The notes beneath the pieces are model-generated. The model saw only the letters and a list, made by a program, of their open reading frames with translations. It was not told the origin of the DNA and ran no database searches. A program made the position numbers and the translations under genes. From Pseudomonadota bacterium (GTDB taxonomy: Bacteria; Pseudomonadota; Gammaproteobacteria; Burkholderiales; Rhodocyclaceae), in the NCBI GenBank assembly GCA_018261895.1, contig JAGTRT010000010.1, forward strand, positions 1 to 64,000: a stretch of 64,000 bases of DNA, read 5' to 3'. Position 1 is the first letter of the stretch. Each line of letters begins with the position of its first letter. Shown one piece after another: positions 9,284 through 19,300 of this stretch.

Positions 9284-10123
9284 ATGGTTGATATTGTAAT
9301 TCAGCTTCTGCCGCACATTCTCGCCGCCCTGATATATGGCGCACTTGGCTTCCATTTCTGGAATACCCGCTGGCGCGAAGGCGAAAAACAGTGCGTTGCC
9401 TGCCCCATGCAAACCTGGGAGCGCGTAGCCATTGCCACCGCGCTGGCCATTCATGCCGGCGGCCTTTACGACGCGCTCTTTGCCGACGTCGGCATGCGCT
9501 TCTCCTTCAGTTTCGCCCTCTCCCTCATGATGTGGCTGGCCGTGCTCATCTACTGGCTGGAAAGCTTCATGGCGCGCATGGAAGGCATGCAACCCATGGT
9601 CCTGCCGCTCGCCGCAGTGTGCACCGCCACCCCCGTCCTCTTTCCGCATGTCCATCTGGTCGCCAACGCCAGCGCCACCGGCTTCAAGCTCCACTTCCTT
9701 GCTGCCATGCTGGCCTACAGCCTGCTGACCCTCTCCGCCCTGCACGCCATCTTCATGGGCTTTACCGAAAGCGCTCTGCACAAGCGCTCGCTCAAACGCA
9801 GCCTGAACAGCCTGCCCCCCCTGCTCACGATGGAAAAGCTGCTGTTCAGGATGCTGACGCTCGGGTTCATCCTGCTAACCCTGACCGTCGGCAGCGGCGT
9901 CTTCTTCTCCGAAGCCCTTTTCGGCAAACCCCTGACACTGGATCACAAGACACTGTTCGCCTTTGCCTCCTGGAGCATCTTCGCCACCCTCCTGGTCGGA
10001 CGGCATGCCTGGGGCTGGCGTGGCAAACGCGCCCTGCGCTGGACCCTGGCCGGATTCGCGCTGCTCATCCTGGCCTATGTCGGCAGCCGTTTCGTTGCCG
10101 AAGTCATCCTCGGTCGAGTCTAA
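9284..10123 (+). CDS. ypjD: CcsA-like inner membrane protein YpjD
   Basis: Polytopic membrane protein of 279 residues with about eight hydrophobic segments, similar to the cytochrome c assembly (CcsA/CcmC) fold but without an obvious WWD haem-handling signature. E. coli also has ypjD between ffh and corB, where it has been linked to CorB function. Here corB begins 4 bases after the stop, supporting the same pairing. Confidence 0.85.
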   Translation: MVDIVIQLLPHILAALIYGALGFHFWNTRWREGEKQCVACPMQTWERVAIATALAIHAGGLYDALFADVGMRFSFSFALSLMMWLAVLIYWLESFMARMEGMQPMVLPLAAVCTATPVLFPHVHLVANASATGFKLHFLAAMLAYSLLTLSALHAIFMGFTESALHKRSLKRSLNSLPPLLTMEKLLFRMLTLGFILLTLTVGSGVFFSEALFGKPLTLDHKTLFAFASWSIFATLLVGRHAWGWRGKRALRWTLAGFALLILAYVGSRFVAEVILGRV

Positions 10124-10126
10124 GCA

Positions 10127-11398
10127 GTGGATGACATCTCGCTGTCAGCACAGCTCATCGCGCTGATCGTCCTTCTGGCCATGTCGGCCTTTTTCTCGCT
10201 CAGCGAAACCGCGATGATGGCCAGCAACCGTTTTCGCCTGCGCCACCTGGCACAAGAAGGACATCACGGCGCCCAAAAGGCCATTGCGCTGCTCGACAAG
10301 ACCGACAAGATGCTCGGCGTTATCCTGCTCGGCAACAATCTCATCAATTCGGCCGCCGCCACGCTGGTCGGCGTCATTACCATCGAGTTGTTCGGCGAAG
10401 AAAAATGGGCGCTAGCTGGCGGCACCCTGGCAGTCACCTTTGCCATCCTGGTTTTCTCGGAAATCACACCCAAAATTATCGGCGCCACCCATGCCGATAG
10501 CTTGGCCATCCGCCTCGGCTACCTGCTGACCCCTCTGCTTCGGCTGTTTTACCCGGTCGTCTGGTTCATCAACCTTTTCGCAGGTGGCCTCCTGCACCTT
10601 TTCCGTCTTTCACCGAAAGAATCGGATGCACAGGCCAAGCTCTCCCCGGAAGAGTTACGCAGCCTGGTGCTCGAATCATCGCACCTGATGCCGCAAAAAC
10701 ACCACGCGATACTGTCCAGCCTGTTCGAACTCAACAACATCACGGTCGAAGACGTCATGACCCCGCGTGGCCATATCGAGATTCTCGATCTCGATCAGGA
10801 GTGGGAGGCTGTCCACGCCCAACTCGCCACCAGCCATCACAGCCGATTGCCTGTCTGCCGCGAATCCCTGGACCAACTGATCGGCGTGTTGCCCGTTCGC
10901 CGCCTGCTGACCAACCTTGGCGACCCGGATTTTGACGAAGCGGCCCTGCTCCAGCAATTGCAGGCGCCTTACTACATTGCCCCGGGCACCCCTGTCTTTT
11001 CGCAGCTCGCCTTCTTCCAGGAAAACCGCCAGCGCATCGGATTCGTGGTCGACGAATACGGCGAAATCCTCGGCCTCCTTACTCTGGAAGACATCATCGA
11101 GGAGTTTGTCGGTGACTTCACCACGTCGTTGCCCGGCCTCGGCCACGAACTGGGCTGGTCGGCCGCAGGAGACGCCATCGTCGAGGGCTCCCGCGCCTTG
11201 CGCGACCTGAATCGCATGCTTGGTCTCGATTTCCCCATCGACGGTCCAAAGACACTCAACGGCCTCATTCTGGAACACTTCCAGGACATTCCGGAGTCAG
11301 GCACCAGCATCAAACTGGCCGGGGTCGCCGTCGAGATTCTGCAAACGCAGGATCGAAGCGTCGTCACCGTCCGAATCTTTCGCCCCGACAAGGGCTAG
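10127..11398 (+). CDS. corB: CNNM/CorB-type magnesium and divalent cation membrane protein
   Basis: Membrane protein of 423 residues. The N-terminal DUF21 part (residues 5-190) has four hydrophobic segments, then a CBS pair (about 200-320, VMTPRGHIEILDL and GLLTLEDIIEEFVG), then a CorC_HlyC domain to the end. This family takes part in magnesium efflux or its control. GTG start overlapping nothing but only 4 bases after ypjD. Older annotations call such proteins hemolysins; no toxin function is implied. Confidence 0.88.
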   Translation: MDDISLSAQLIALIVLLAMSAFFSLSETAMMASNRFRLRHLAQEGHHGAQKAIALLDKTDKMLGVILLGNNLINSAAATLVGVITIELFGEEKWALAGGTLAVTFAILVFSEITPKIIGATHADSLAIRLGYLLTPLLRLFYPVVWFINLFAGGLLHLFRLSPKESDAQAKLSPEELRSLVLESSHLMPQKHHAILSSLFELNNITVEDVMTPRGHIEILDLDQEWEAVHAQLATSHHSRLPVCRESLDQLIGVLPVRRLLTNLGDPDFDEAALLQQLQAPYYIAPGTPVFSQLAFFQENRQRIGFVVDEYGEILGLLTLEDIIEEFVGDFTTSLPGLGHELGWSAAGDAIVEGSRALRDLNRMLGLDFPIDGPKTLNGLILEHFQDIPESGTSIKLAGVAVEILQTQDRSVVTVRIFRPDKG

Positions 11399-11473
11399 AA
11401 GCCCAGCCGTCCTTTACAAACCCGCGCCTGCGTAGCATTATCGACGAATCTAAACGGCATTACACATTGATCA

Positions 11474-13189
11474 ATGGCAGCAACTCCTCAAAATCCTCCA
11501 CTCGGCGGCCTGGCAAGGGCGCTTGTGCAAGCCGGGCAACTCAAGGAGGCTGAGGCGGAGCAGTTGCTGGCACAAGCGCAGAGCTCGAAAACCTCGCTCA
11601 TCGAACAGATCATTGTCAGCAAGAAAGCGGGGGCACTGGACATCGCCCGTTTCGTCGCCGACACCTTCGGTTATCCACTGCTTGATCTCGGCGCCTTCGA
11701 TGAAGGACAAATCCCGTCCGACGCCATCGACCGCAAGCTGATTGCGACGCACAAGGTCATTCCGCTCAACAAGCGAGGCAATCGTCTTTCCGTCGCGATC
11801 GCCGACCCGACCAATCTTCGCGCCCTCGATGAAATTCGTTTCCAGACAGGGCTCGCCGTCGATCCGATTGTGGTCGAACAACCCAAACTTGCTCCGCTGG
11901 TTGCCAAGTATTCAGAATCAGCCGCCGATGCGCTCAAGAGTTTCACCAGCGAAGACATCAACCTCGACTTTCTCGACGAAGAAGCCGCAGGCAAAGCAGA
12001 TGAAGCAGCCGGGCAAGAAATCGACGACGCCCCGGTCGTCAAATTCATTCAGAAGATGCTGCTTGACGCCATCAATGATGGCGCCTCCGACATCCACTTT
12101 GAGCCCTACGAAAAGTTTTATCGCATCCGCTTCCGGGTCGACGGCGTCTTGCGCGAAGTGGCCACGCCGCCGCTCGCCATCAAGGAAAAAATCGCTTCCC
12201 GGATCAAGGTTATTTCGCGCCTGAACATTGCCGAAAAACGCGTCCCCCAAGACGGTCGCATGCGCCTCGTGCTCTCAAAGAACCGCGCTATCGACTTCCG
12301 GGTCAGCACACTTCCCACCTTGCAGGGCGAGAAGATCGTCATGCGTATTCTGGACCCCAGTTCCGCCACGCTGGGCATCGAAGCGCTAGGTTACGAGCCC
12401 GAACAGAAAGCCATGCTGATGGATGCGATCAGCCGGCCTTACGGCATGATTCTGGTCACTGGCCCGACCGGTTCAGGCAAAACGGTGTCACTTTACACCT
12501 GCCTCAATATCCTGAATAAAGACGGCATCAATATTTCAACAGCAGAAGACCCTGCTGAAATCAATCTTGCCGGCATTAATCAGGTCAACGTCGACGACCG
12601 TGCAGGATTGACCTTCCCTGTGGCCCTGAAAGCCTTCTTGCGCCAGGACCCGGACATCATCATGGTCGGCGAAATTCGCGACCTGGAAACAGCCGAAATC
12701 TCCATCAAGGCAGCACAAACCGGCCACCTTGTACTCTCGACCCTCCACACCAATGACGCCCCCCAAACGCTGACCCGTCTGATGAATATGGGCGTTCCCA
12801 TGTTCAACATTGCGTCCAGCGTACTATTGATCACGGCCCAGCGACTGGCGCGGCGACTCTGCAATTGCAAACAGCCTATCACCGTTCCCGAACAGGCCCT
12901 GCTTGATGCCGGCTTCTCCGAAACGGACCTCGATGGATCATGGACGCTCTATGGCCCAGGCGGCTGCGACCGCTGCAAAGGTAGCGGATACAAGGGACGT
13001 GTCGGCATATACCAAGTCATGCCGATTTCCGAAGCAATGCAGCGCCTGATCCTGAGCGGCGCATCAGCGCTTGACCTGGCAGAACAAGCAAAGGCCGAAG
13101 GTGTAAAAAATCTGCGCGAATCGGGTTTGCTGAAAGTCAAGCAAGGCATGACATCGCTCGACGAAGTACTTAGTACGACCAACGCCTAA
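11474..13189 (+). CDS. pilB: Type IV pilus assembly ATPase PilB
   Basis: Hexameric cytoplasmic motor of 571 residues that drives pilus extension. N-terminal MshEN-like domains (residues 1-160), then the secretion ATPase with Walker A GPTGSGKT at 330-337, the Asp box and Walker B (DPDIIMVGEIRDLETAEI), and the His box. A C-terminal four-cysteine zinc site is visible (CNCK and CDRCKGSGYKGR). It heads a tight pilB-pilC-pilD operon. Pili of this kind serve twitching and DNA uptake. Confidence 0.96.
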   Translation: MAATPQNPPLGGLARALVQAGQLKEAEAEQLLAQAQSSKTSLIEQIIVSKKAGALDIARFVADTFGYPLLDLGAFDEGQIPSDAIDRKLIATHKVIPLNKRGNRLSVAIADPTNLRALDEIRFQTGLAVDPIVVEQPKLAPLVAKYSESAADALKSFTSEDINLDFLDEEAAGKADEAAGQEIDDAPVVKFIQKMLLDAINDGASDIHFEPYEKFYRIRFRVDGVLREVATPPLAIKEKIASRIKVISRLNIAEKRVPQDGRMRLVLSKNRAIDFRVSTLPTLQGEKIVMRILDPSSATLGIEALGYEPEQKAMLMDAISRPYGMILVTGPTGSGKTVSLYTCLNILNKDGINISTAEDPAEINLAGINQVNVDDRAGLTFPVALKAFLRQDPDIIMVGEIRDLETAEISIKAAQTGHLVLSTLHTNDAPQTLTRLMNMGVPMFNIASSVLLITAQRLARRLCNCKQPITVPEQALLDAGFSETDLDGSWTLYGPGGCDRCKGSGYKGRVGIYQVMPISEAMQRLILSGASALDLAEQAKAEGVKNLRESGLLKVKQGMTSLDEVLSTTNA

Positions 13190-13204
13190 TGAAAAGGAAA
13201 AGAT

Positions 13205-14431
13205 ATGGCTACCGCCGCAAGATCTAAGGCCTCGGCAGTCAAGGAGAGCACTTTCCTCTGGGAGGGGAAAAACAAGGACGGCAAGTCGATACGAGGAGAG
13301 ATTCGAGCCGCAAGCGAATCGGTCGTCCAGACAATGTTGCGCCGCCAAGGCGTAACGAACGCCAAAGTTAAAAAAGTTCGCTTCAAAACTGGCGGCAAAG
13401 TCACTGAAAAAGATATAGCACTATTCACCCGGCAGTTAGCGACGATGATGAAATCAGGCGTTCCGCTATTGCAATCGTTCGACATTGTTGGGCGTGGACA
13501 CGCCAATCCTGCCGTCGGCAAACTGCTGCTGGATATTAAATCTGATGTCGAGACAGGCAGTTCATTGTCCCAAGCATTTCGCAAATTTCCTTTATATTTC
13601 GACGCGCTGTATTGCAATCTAGTTGCCGCAGGCGAACAGGCTGGCATCCTGGATACACTTCTTGATCGCCTTGCCACTTACAAAGAAAAAATTCTGGCAA
13701 TAAAAAGCAAAATCAAGTCAGCATTGTTTTATCCGATTTCAGTAATCGTGGTTGCATTCGTAATCACTGCAGTGATCATGATTTTTGTCATCCCCGCTTT
13801 TAAAGATGTATTCAAAAGTTTTGGGGCTGACTTACCCGCACCGACCCTTTTTGTCATCGCGATTTCTGACTTCTTCGTGGCCTATTGGTGGGCAATATTT
13901 GGGGCAATTGGCGGAGGTCTTTATGCCTTTTTTGAGGCATGGAAACGCTCCGAAAAAATTCAAATGACCATGGATCGCCTTCTGCTTCGCACACCGATTT
14001 TCGGTGATATCGTACGTAAGTCTGTTATTGCCCGGTGGACCAGAACCTTGTCTACAATGTTTGCCGCTGGCGTTCCACTGGTTGAGTCGCTGGAATCAGT
14101 GGGTGGAGCTGCAGGAAATTACGTCTACAAAGTAGCAACGCGTCAGATCCAGAGCGAAGTATCATCCGGAACGAATCTCACTTCAGCCATGCAAAACGTA
14201 AATCTGTTTCCGAACATGGTGACCCAAATGGTTGCCATTGGTGAAGAATCCGGCGCTTTGGACTCCATGCTCTCCAAGGTCGCCGACTTTTTCGAGCAGG
14301 AAGTTGACGATGCGGTAGAAGCCATGTCCAGTCTGATGGAACCTCTGATCATGGTTGTTCTTGGCACACTCATTGGTGGCATGGTTGTGGCCATGTACCT
14401 TCCGATCTTTAAACTCGGCTCGGTAGTCTGA
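13205..14431 (+). CDS. pilC: Type IV pilus inner membrane platform protein PilC
   Basis: Polytopic platform protein of 408 residues on which PilB acts. Two repeats of the T2SS F domain are visible (about residues 75-200 and 275-400), each with the GEESGALDSML/GEQAGILDTLL type motif, and three hydrophobic segments (about 180-200, 215-240, 378-400). The N-terminal FLWEGKNKDGKSIRGEI is typical. Codon use is more AT-rich in the middle of the gene than in the neighbours. The stop overlaps the pilD start. Confidence 0.95.
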   Translation: MATAARSKASAVKESTFLWEGKNKDGKSIRGEIRAASESVVQTMLRRQGVTNAKVKKVRFKTGGKVTEKDIALFTRQLATMMKSGVPLLQSFDIVGRGHANPAVGKLLLDIKSDVETGSSLSQAFRKFPLYFDALYCNLVAAGEQAGILDTLLDRLATYKEKILAIKSKIKSALFYPISVIVVAFVITAVIMIFVIPAFKDVFKSFGADLPAPTLFVIAISDFFVAYWWAIFGAIGGGLYAFFEAWKRSEKIQMTMDRLLLRTPIFGDIVRKSVIARWTRTLSTMFAAGVPLVESLESVGGAAGNYVYKVATRQIQSEVSSGTNLTSAMQNVNLFPNMVTQMVAIGEESGALDSMLSKVADFFEQEVDDAVEAMSSLMEPLIMVVLGTLIGGMVVAMYLPIFKLGSVV

Positions 14432-15285
14432 TGCCCCCTGATTTTCCTGTAGGCCTGGCTGTCTTAGCCGGGCTGCTTGGCTTGTGCGTCGGCAGTTTTT
14501 TGAATGTAGTCATTCACCGATTACCCAAGATGATGGAGCGGGACTGGCATGCGCAATGCGCCGAATTGCGCGGTGAGTCGCTTCCACTTTCTGACGAGCC
14601 ATTTTCACTTGCGAGGCCCCGCTCGCGATGTCCGGAATGTGGTCATCAGATATCCGCATCGGAGAACATCCCCTTAATCAGCTATTTGCTGATCCTTAGA
14701 GGGAAGTGCTCGGGGTGCCACGCCCGAATCTCGCCGAGGTACCCAATTGTGGAAGCGTTGACTGGTCTGCTATCGGCTTACGCAGCCTGGCATTTCGGCG
14801 CGACAATTCAGGCGGCAGGAGCACTCCTCCTGTTATGGGCACTGATTGCATTGGCGGCGATTGACCTCGATACGCAATTACTGCCAGATTCCATCACTTT
14901 GCCCTTGCTCTGGCTGGGCCTGGGCGCAAACCTTTGGGGTGCTTATACGGACCTGTCTTCAGCCGTCATTGGCGCCATGCTTGGCTACATGGCGCTTTGG
15001 AGCGTTTTTTGGCTTTTCAAGCTGGCCACAGGCAAGGAAGGAATGGGTTATGGCGACTTCAAGCTGCTTGCTGCGCTGGGGGCATGGCTGGGCTGGCAAA
15101 TGTTGCCTGCGATCATCCTGCTCTCATCCGTCGTTGGCGCTACTGTCGGCATTACGTTGATTGTAGCCGCTCGCCATGGCCGGAATGTACCCATCCCGTT
15201 TGGCCCCTACCTTGCCGCAGCAGGCGGGATCGCTCTGTTTTGGGGTGATTCGATCACGCGCAGCTATCTTGGTTTAATGGCTTGA
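14431..15285 (+). CDS. pilD: Prepilin peptidase / N-methyltransferase PilD
   Basis: Bifunctional membrane aspartyl protease of 284 residues that cleaves and methylates type IV prepilins. The cytoplasmic loop has the two CxxC pairs (CPECGHQ and CSGCHARIS) typical of methylating enzymes. Catalytic aspartates are in AAIDLDTQLLPD and GYGDFKLLAALGAW. Seven to eight TM helices. ATG overlaps the pilC TGA by one base. Confidence 0.96.
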   Translation: MPPDFPVGLAVLAGLLGLCVGSFLNVVIHRLPKMMERDWHAQCAELRGESLPLSDEPFSLARPRSRCPECGHQISASENIPLISYLLILRGKCSGCHARISPRYPIVEALTGLLSAYAAWHFGATIQAAGALLLLWALIALAAIDLDTQLLPDSITLPLLWLGLGANLWGAYTDLSSAVIGAMLGYMALWSVFWLFKLATGKEGMGYGDFKLLAALGAWLGWQMLPAIILLSSVVGATVGITLIVAARHGRNVPIPFGPYLAAAGGIALFWGDSITRSYLGLMA

Positions 15286-15305
15286 AAATGCCAAGCTTGC
15301 CCTGA

Positions 15306-15334
15306 TATGGGGAACTCCAACTCTCAGTTATAAT
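15306..15334 (+). promoter_or_regulatory. Probable promoter of the fmdB-aspS gene run
   Basis: A perfect TATAAT at 15329-15334 lies 22 bases before the fmdB ATG. The -35 region is weak at 16-18 base spacing. GGAGGA at 15345-15350 is the fmdB ribosome binding site. Confidence 0.45.
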
Positions 15335-15355
15335 TCAAGGTTTTGGAGGACTCCC

Positions 15356-15610
15356 ATGCCGATTTACGAATATCGCTGTGACTCCTGCGGCTTCCAGAAA
15401 GAACATTTGCAAAAAATGAGCGATCCCGCGCTCACGATTTGTCCGGAATGCGGCAAGGAAAACTACAGTAAGCAACTCTCTGCCGCTGGTTTTCAGCTCA
15501 AGGGCAATGGCTGGTATGCCACCGATTTCAAGGGAGGCAGCAAAAAGGCCGATACGCCGCCCCCCTGCCAGACAGGGGAAGGAAGCTGCTCATCGTGCGC
15601 GGCCAGTTGA
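15356..15610 (+). CDS. FmdB-family zinc ribbon protein
   Basis: Small protein of 84 residues with a zinc ribbon: CDSCGF near the N-terminus and CPECGKE about 25 residues later, starting with the invariant MPIYEYRC. The C-terminus has a further cysteine cluster ([14 protein letters not shown]). The family is proposed to be regulatory; the function is unproven. It overlaps the GTG of the DUF502 gene by 16 bases, and both precede aspS, a gene order seen widely in betaproteobacteria. Confidence 0.88.
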   Translation: MPIYEYRCDSCGFQKEHLQKMSDPALTICPECGKENYSKQLSAAGFQLKGNGWYATDFKGGSKKADTPPPCQTGEGSCSSCAAS

Positions 15611-16224
15611 TCAAACGCTATTTCATTACTGGACTCCTGATCTGGGTCCCGCTGGTCATCACCGGCTGGGTTTTGTCCTTGATAGTAAGCACGCTGGACC
15701 AGTCCTTGCGTCTGCTGCCCGAAGGAGTGCACCCGCAAAACCTGGTTGGGTTCGCCATTCCTGGCGCGGGCGCCGTGCTCACACTGGCCATGATTTTGCT
15801 GACCGGCCTGCTCGCCACCAATTTTATCGGGCAAAAACTGGTCGTTTGGTCGGAAAAGGTATTGGCCCGCATACCGGTGGTGAACTCGGTTTACCACAGC
15901 GTCAAACAGGTTTCGGATACGCTCTTTTCGCCAAATGGCAACGCTTTTCGCAAAGCACTGCTCATCCACTACCCGCATCAGGGAAGCTGGACCATTGCGT
16001 TCCAGACTGGACACCCGGGCGGCGACATCGTCAATCACCTTGATGGCGAATACGTCAGCGTTTATGTGCCTACTACGCCAAATCCGACATCGGGTTTCTT
16101 CCTGATGCTCCCGGCCAAAGACGTCATCGAGCTGGAAATGACTGTCGATGAAGCCCTCAAATACATCATCTCGATGGGTGTTGTTGCACCGCAGCCACAC
16201 CCGCGCGTTATCACCAACACCTGA
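15595..16224 (+). CDS. DUF502 family membrane protein
   Basis: Protein of 209 residues with two N-terminal TM helices (about residues 10-30 and 55-78), then a conserved soluble part with [14 protein letters not shown] and a [10 protein letters not shown] motif typical of DUF502. Related proteins in plants act in vesicle-associated membrane processes; the bacterial role is unknown. GTG start embedded in the end of fmdB; aspS follows 17 bases downstream. Confidence 0.85.
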   Translation: MRGQLIKRYFITGLLIWVPLVITGWVLSLIVSTLDQSLRLLPEGVHPQNLVGFAIPGAGAVLTLAMILLTGLLATNFIGQKLVVWSEKVLARIPVVNSVYHSVKQVSDTLFSPNGNAFRKALLIHYPHQGSWTIAFQTGHPGGDIVNHLDGEYVSVYVPTTPNPTSGFFLMLPAKDVIELEMTVDEALKYIISMGVVAPQPHPRVITNT

Positions 16225-16241
16225 ATCAAACGGAAAGTTTC

Positions 16242-18044
16242 ATGCGTACCCACTATTGCGGACAACTCAACGCCTCCCTTGACGGGCAAATCGTCACTCT
16301 CTGCGGCTGGGCTCATCGCCGGCGTGACCATGGCGGCGTTATCTTCATTGACCTTCGTGACCGCGAAGGCCTGGCACAGGTGGTCTGCGACCCCGATCGC
16401 GCAGCCACTTTCGCCATTGCCGAATCGGTACGCAACGAGTTTTGCCTGAAGATCACCGGCAAGGTCCGCCCCCGTCCGGCTGGCACGACCAACGCCAACC
16501 TGGCTTCCGGCGAGATTGAAATCCTTTGTCACGATATCGAAGTGCTCAATCCCTCCGTCACGCCACCCTTCCAGCTTGACGAGGACAACCTCTCCGAAAA
16601 CGTCCGCTTGCTGCATCGTGTGATCGACCTGCGTCGTCCGCAAATGCAGACCAATCTCCAGCTGCGCTACAAGACAGCCCGGGCTTTCCGCCGCTTCCTC
16701 GATGACAACGGTTTCATCGACATCGAAACACCGATGCTGACCAAATCCACTCCCGAAGGCGCTCGCGACTACCTCGTCCCGTCCCGCGTGCATTCCGGGC
16801 AGTTCTTCGCGCTCCCGCAGTCGCCGCAATTGTTCAAGCAGCTACTGATGGTGGCGGGCTTCGACCGCTACTACCAGATCGTCAAGTGCTTCCGCGACGA
16901 AGACCTGCGCGCCGACCGCCAGCCGGAATTCACCCAGGTCGATATCGAAACCTCGTTCATGAGCGAGGACGAAATCACCGCCCTTATGGAAAAGCTGATC
17001 CGTACCGTCTTCAAGGAAGCAATCGACGTCGACCTGCCGGAATTCCCGCGCATGACCTATGCCGAAGCCATGCATCGCTTCGGCTCGGACAAGCCTGACC
17101 TGCGTGTCACGCTGGAACTGACTGAAGTCACCGACGCCTTCAAGGATGTCGCCTTCAAGGTCTTCGCCGGCGTTGCCAACAGCGAAGGCGGCCGTATCGC
17201 CGCCATGCGCATCCCGGGTGGCGCCACACTGACCCGGGGCGAGATCGACGCCTACACCCAGTTCGTCGGTATCTACGGTGCCAAGGGCCTGGCCTACATC
17301 AAGGTCAATGACGTCACCCAGATCAACGAAACCGGCCTGCAATCGCCGATCGTCAAGAACCTCTCCGAAGCCTCGCTGAAGGCCGTCATCGAACGCACCG
17401 GCGCTCAATCCGGCGACCTGATCTTCTTCGGTGCCGACAAGGCCAAGATCGTCAATGACGCCCTCGGCGCCCTGCGCATCAAGATCGGCCACGAGAAGGG
17501 CTTCGTCACCGGCGCCAAGTGGGCACCGCTGTGGGTCATCGACTTCCCGATGTTCGAGTACGACGATGAGTCCAAGCGCTGGACGGCCTGCCATCACCCG
17601 TTCACCAGCCCGAAGGACGAGCATCTCGACCTGCTGGTCAGCGATCCGGGCAAGTGCCTGGCCAAGGCCTACGACCTGGCGCTGAATGGCTGGGAACTGG
17701 GCGGCGGTTCGGTGCGTATCCATCGCGCCGATGTCCAGGAAAAGGTTTTCTCCGCCCTCAACATTGGCCCGGAAGAACAGCAAGCCAAGTTCGGCTTCCT
17801 GCTCGACGCGCTGAAGTACGGCGCACCGCCGCACGGTGGCCTGGCCTTCGGTCTTGACCGCATTGTCACCATGATGACCGGTGCCGAATCGATCCGTGAC
17901 GTGATCGCCTTCCCGAAGACCCAGCGCGCCCAGTGCCTGCTGACGGATGCACCGAGCAGCGTCGACGAGAAACAGTTGCGCGAATTGCACATTCGCCTGC
18001 GCCAGAAGGTTGAAACGCAGGTCGAAATCAGCGGCCAAGCCTAA
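16242..18044 (+). CDS. aspS: Aspartate-tRNA ligase
   Basis: Class IIb synthetase of 600 residues. OB-fold anticodon-binding domain (about 1-105), catalytic core with motif 2 [18 protein letters not shown] and motif 3 [14 protein letters not shown], and the bacterial GAD insertion (about 285-420). This bacterial form may be discriminating or non-discriminating towards tRNA-Asn; asnS or gatCAB would have to be checked elsewhere. Followed after 6 bases by the ribonuclease gene. Confidence 0.97.
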   Translation: MRTHYCGQLNASLDGQIVTLCGWAHRRRDHGGVIFIDLRDREGLAQVVCDPDRAATFAIAESVRNEFCLKITGKVRPRPAGTTNANLASGEIEILCHDIEVLNPSVTPPFQLDEDNLSENVRLLHRVIDLRRPQMQTNLQLRYKTARAFRRFLDDNGFIDIETPMLTKSTPEGARDYLVPSRVHSGQFFALPQSPQLFKQLLMVAGFDRYYQIVKCFRDEDLRADRQPEFTQVDIETSFMSEDEITALMEKLIRTVFKEAIDVDLPEFPRMTYAEAMHRFGSDKPDLRVTLELTEVTDAFKDVAFKVFAGVANSEGGRIAAMRIPGGATLTRGEIDAYTQFVGIYGAKGLAYIKVNDVTQINETGLQSPIVKNLSEASLKAVIERTGAQSGDLIFFGADKAKIVNDALGALRIKIGHEKGFVTGAKWAPLWVIDFPMFEYDDESKRWTACHHPFTSPKDEHLDLLVSDPGKCLAKAYDLALNGWELGGGSVRIHRADVQEKVFSALNIGPEEQQAKFGFLLDALKYGAPPHGGLAFGLDRIVTMMTGAESIRDVIAFPKTQRAQCLLTDAPSSVDEKQLRELHIRLRQKVETQVEISGQA

Positions 18045-18050
18045 CCCGCC

Positions 18051-18410
18051 ATGCAGTTCTGCCTGCGCTTCCTGATCGTCGCCTGGCTGGCGATCGGAAG
18101 CGCCTTTGGCTTCAGCTTTGGTAACTCACCTGCAATCGACACGGTGTCGGTTGCCGAGTTGCCTGTCGAGGCTAGGCAGACCCTGGCCTTGATCAAGAGC
18201 GGCGGCCCTTTTCCGTATGAGCGTGACGGGATTAATTTCGGCAACTACGAAAAACGGCTCCCGCTTCGCTCTCGTGGCTACTATCGGGAATACACGGTAA
18301 AAACGCCCTGGCGACGTGACCGCGGGCCACGCCGGATCATCGCCGGAGAACGTGGCGAGTTTTACTATACCGACGACCATTACCGAACGTTTCGACGGAT
18401 TGCGGAATAG
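18051..18410 (+). CDS. Secreted guanyl-specific ribonuclease, RNase Sa/barnase family
   Basis: Protein of 119 residues: signal peptide 1-20 (CLRFLIVAWLAIGSAFG) and a mature domain closely matching streptomycete RNase Sa. The active residues align as E80 in GYYREYTV, R91 and R95 in RGPRRI, and H110 in TDDHYRTF, so the enzyme should be active. It cleaves RNA after G in this family. The next gene, 9 bases downstream, encodes a barstar-type inhibitor, as needed to protect the cytoplasm. The pair sits between aspS and nudB, which are neighbours in E. coli. Unlike RNase Sa it lacks the disulfide cysteines. Confidence 0.9.
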   Translation: MQFCLRFLIVAWLAIGSAFGFSFGNSPAIDTVSVAELPVEARQTLALIKSGGPFPYERDGINFGNYEKRLPLRSRGYYREYTVKTPWRRDRGPRRIIAGERGEFYYTDDHYRTFRRIAE

Positions 18411-18419
18411 GCGGCATCG

Positions 18420-18848
18420 ATGAGCGACCATGTTCTGAACAATACCCGGGCATCGGGCGTCTATTTTCTGGATGCCTCCCGACAACCCGCCATCGAGCAG
18501 TTGGCGAAAGACGCCCGCCTCACCTTGTTGAGCGCCGAGATTCAGAAGCATTCGACACTTGAGGACTTCCTGCGCCAACTGGGTTCGGCACTGAAATTCC
18601 CGGCCTGGTTTGGCGCCAATTTCGATGCGCTCTTCGATTGCCTGACCGACCGCGAATGGCAACCCGCCAAAGGCTTGGTCATTCAGATCAGCGGCATGAG
18701 CCGCTTGCGCTCGTCGGCACCGGTCGACTTTGCAACCCTGATCAGGGTTCTGCAGGATGCAGCGGAAACCCGTCGCACGATGCATGCGCCATTCTGGATC
18801 CTGATCGATACCCCCGCCCGCGGCATCCCTGCTTTCCCTGAGGCATGA
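18420..18848 (+). CDS. Barstar family ribonuclease inhibitor
   Basis: Cytoplasmic protein of 142 residues, larger than the 90-residue barstar of Bacillus. The inhibitory helix is clear: FPAWFGANFDALFDCLTD matches barstar helix 2 with the two acidic residues equivalent to D35 and D39 that plug the RNase active site. The N- and C-terminal extensions are of unknown role. The stop overlaps the nudB ATG. Expected to bind the preceding RNase, by family and context. Confidence 0.9.
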   Translation: MSDHVLNNTRASGVYFLDASRQPAIEQLAKDARLTLLSAEIQKHSTLEDFLRQLGSALKFPAWFGANFDALFDCLTDREWQPAKGLVIQISGMSRLRSSAPVDFATLIRVLQDAAETRRTMHAPFWILIDTPARGIPAFPEA

Positions 18849-19300
18849 CAATCGGCCACAAGCAGCCGATTTCGGTTCTGGTCGTCATCCACACGACGGC
18901 ACGCGAGGTACTGTTGCTTGAGCGAGCAGCGCATCCTGGATTCTGGCAATCCGTGACCGGCAGTCGCGAAGGCGAGGAAGCACTGGTCGATACCGCCCGA
19001 CGCGAAGTCCTGGAAGAAACGGGCATCGATACCAGCCTGGGCCAACTTCGCGATTGGCACATGACCAATACCTTCGAAATCTTCGCTGAATGGCGGCACC
19101 GCTATGCCCCCGGGGTTTCGCACAATGTCGAACACGTCTTCAGCCTTGAACTGGCGACCCGCCCGGAGATCGTGATAGCCCCACGGGAACACCGAGACTG
19201 GCAATGGCTGCCTTGGGAGCAGGCTGCCGAGCGCTGCTTCTCGTGGAGCAATCGCGACGCCATTCTCATGCTTCCCCAAAGACCACATCCGGGGACTTGA
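18845..19300 (+). CDS. nudB: Dihydroneopterin triphosphate diphosphatase
   Basis: Nudix enzyme of 151 residues that removes pyrophosphate from dihydroneopterin triphosphate in folate synthesis. The Nudix box is GSREGEEALVDTARREVLEETGI. The N-terminal SVLVVIHTTAREVLLLERA fits NudB. Overlaps the barstar gene by 4 bases (ATGA). Its TGA lies inside the -35 element of the hsp20 promoter. Confidence 0.88.
   Translation: MTIGHKQPISVLVVIHTTAREVLLLERAAHPGFWQSVTGSREGEEALVDTARREVLEETGIDTSLGQLRDWHMTNTFEIFAEWRHRYAPGVSHNVEHVFSLELATRPEIVIAPREHRDWQWLPWEQAAERCFSWSNRDAILMLPQRPHPGT

Noticed and set aside
10127-11398. Hemolysin annotation of the CorB protein
   Set aside because: The DUF21-CBS-CorC architecture is that of cation transport proteins; the toxin name is historical.
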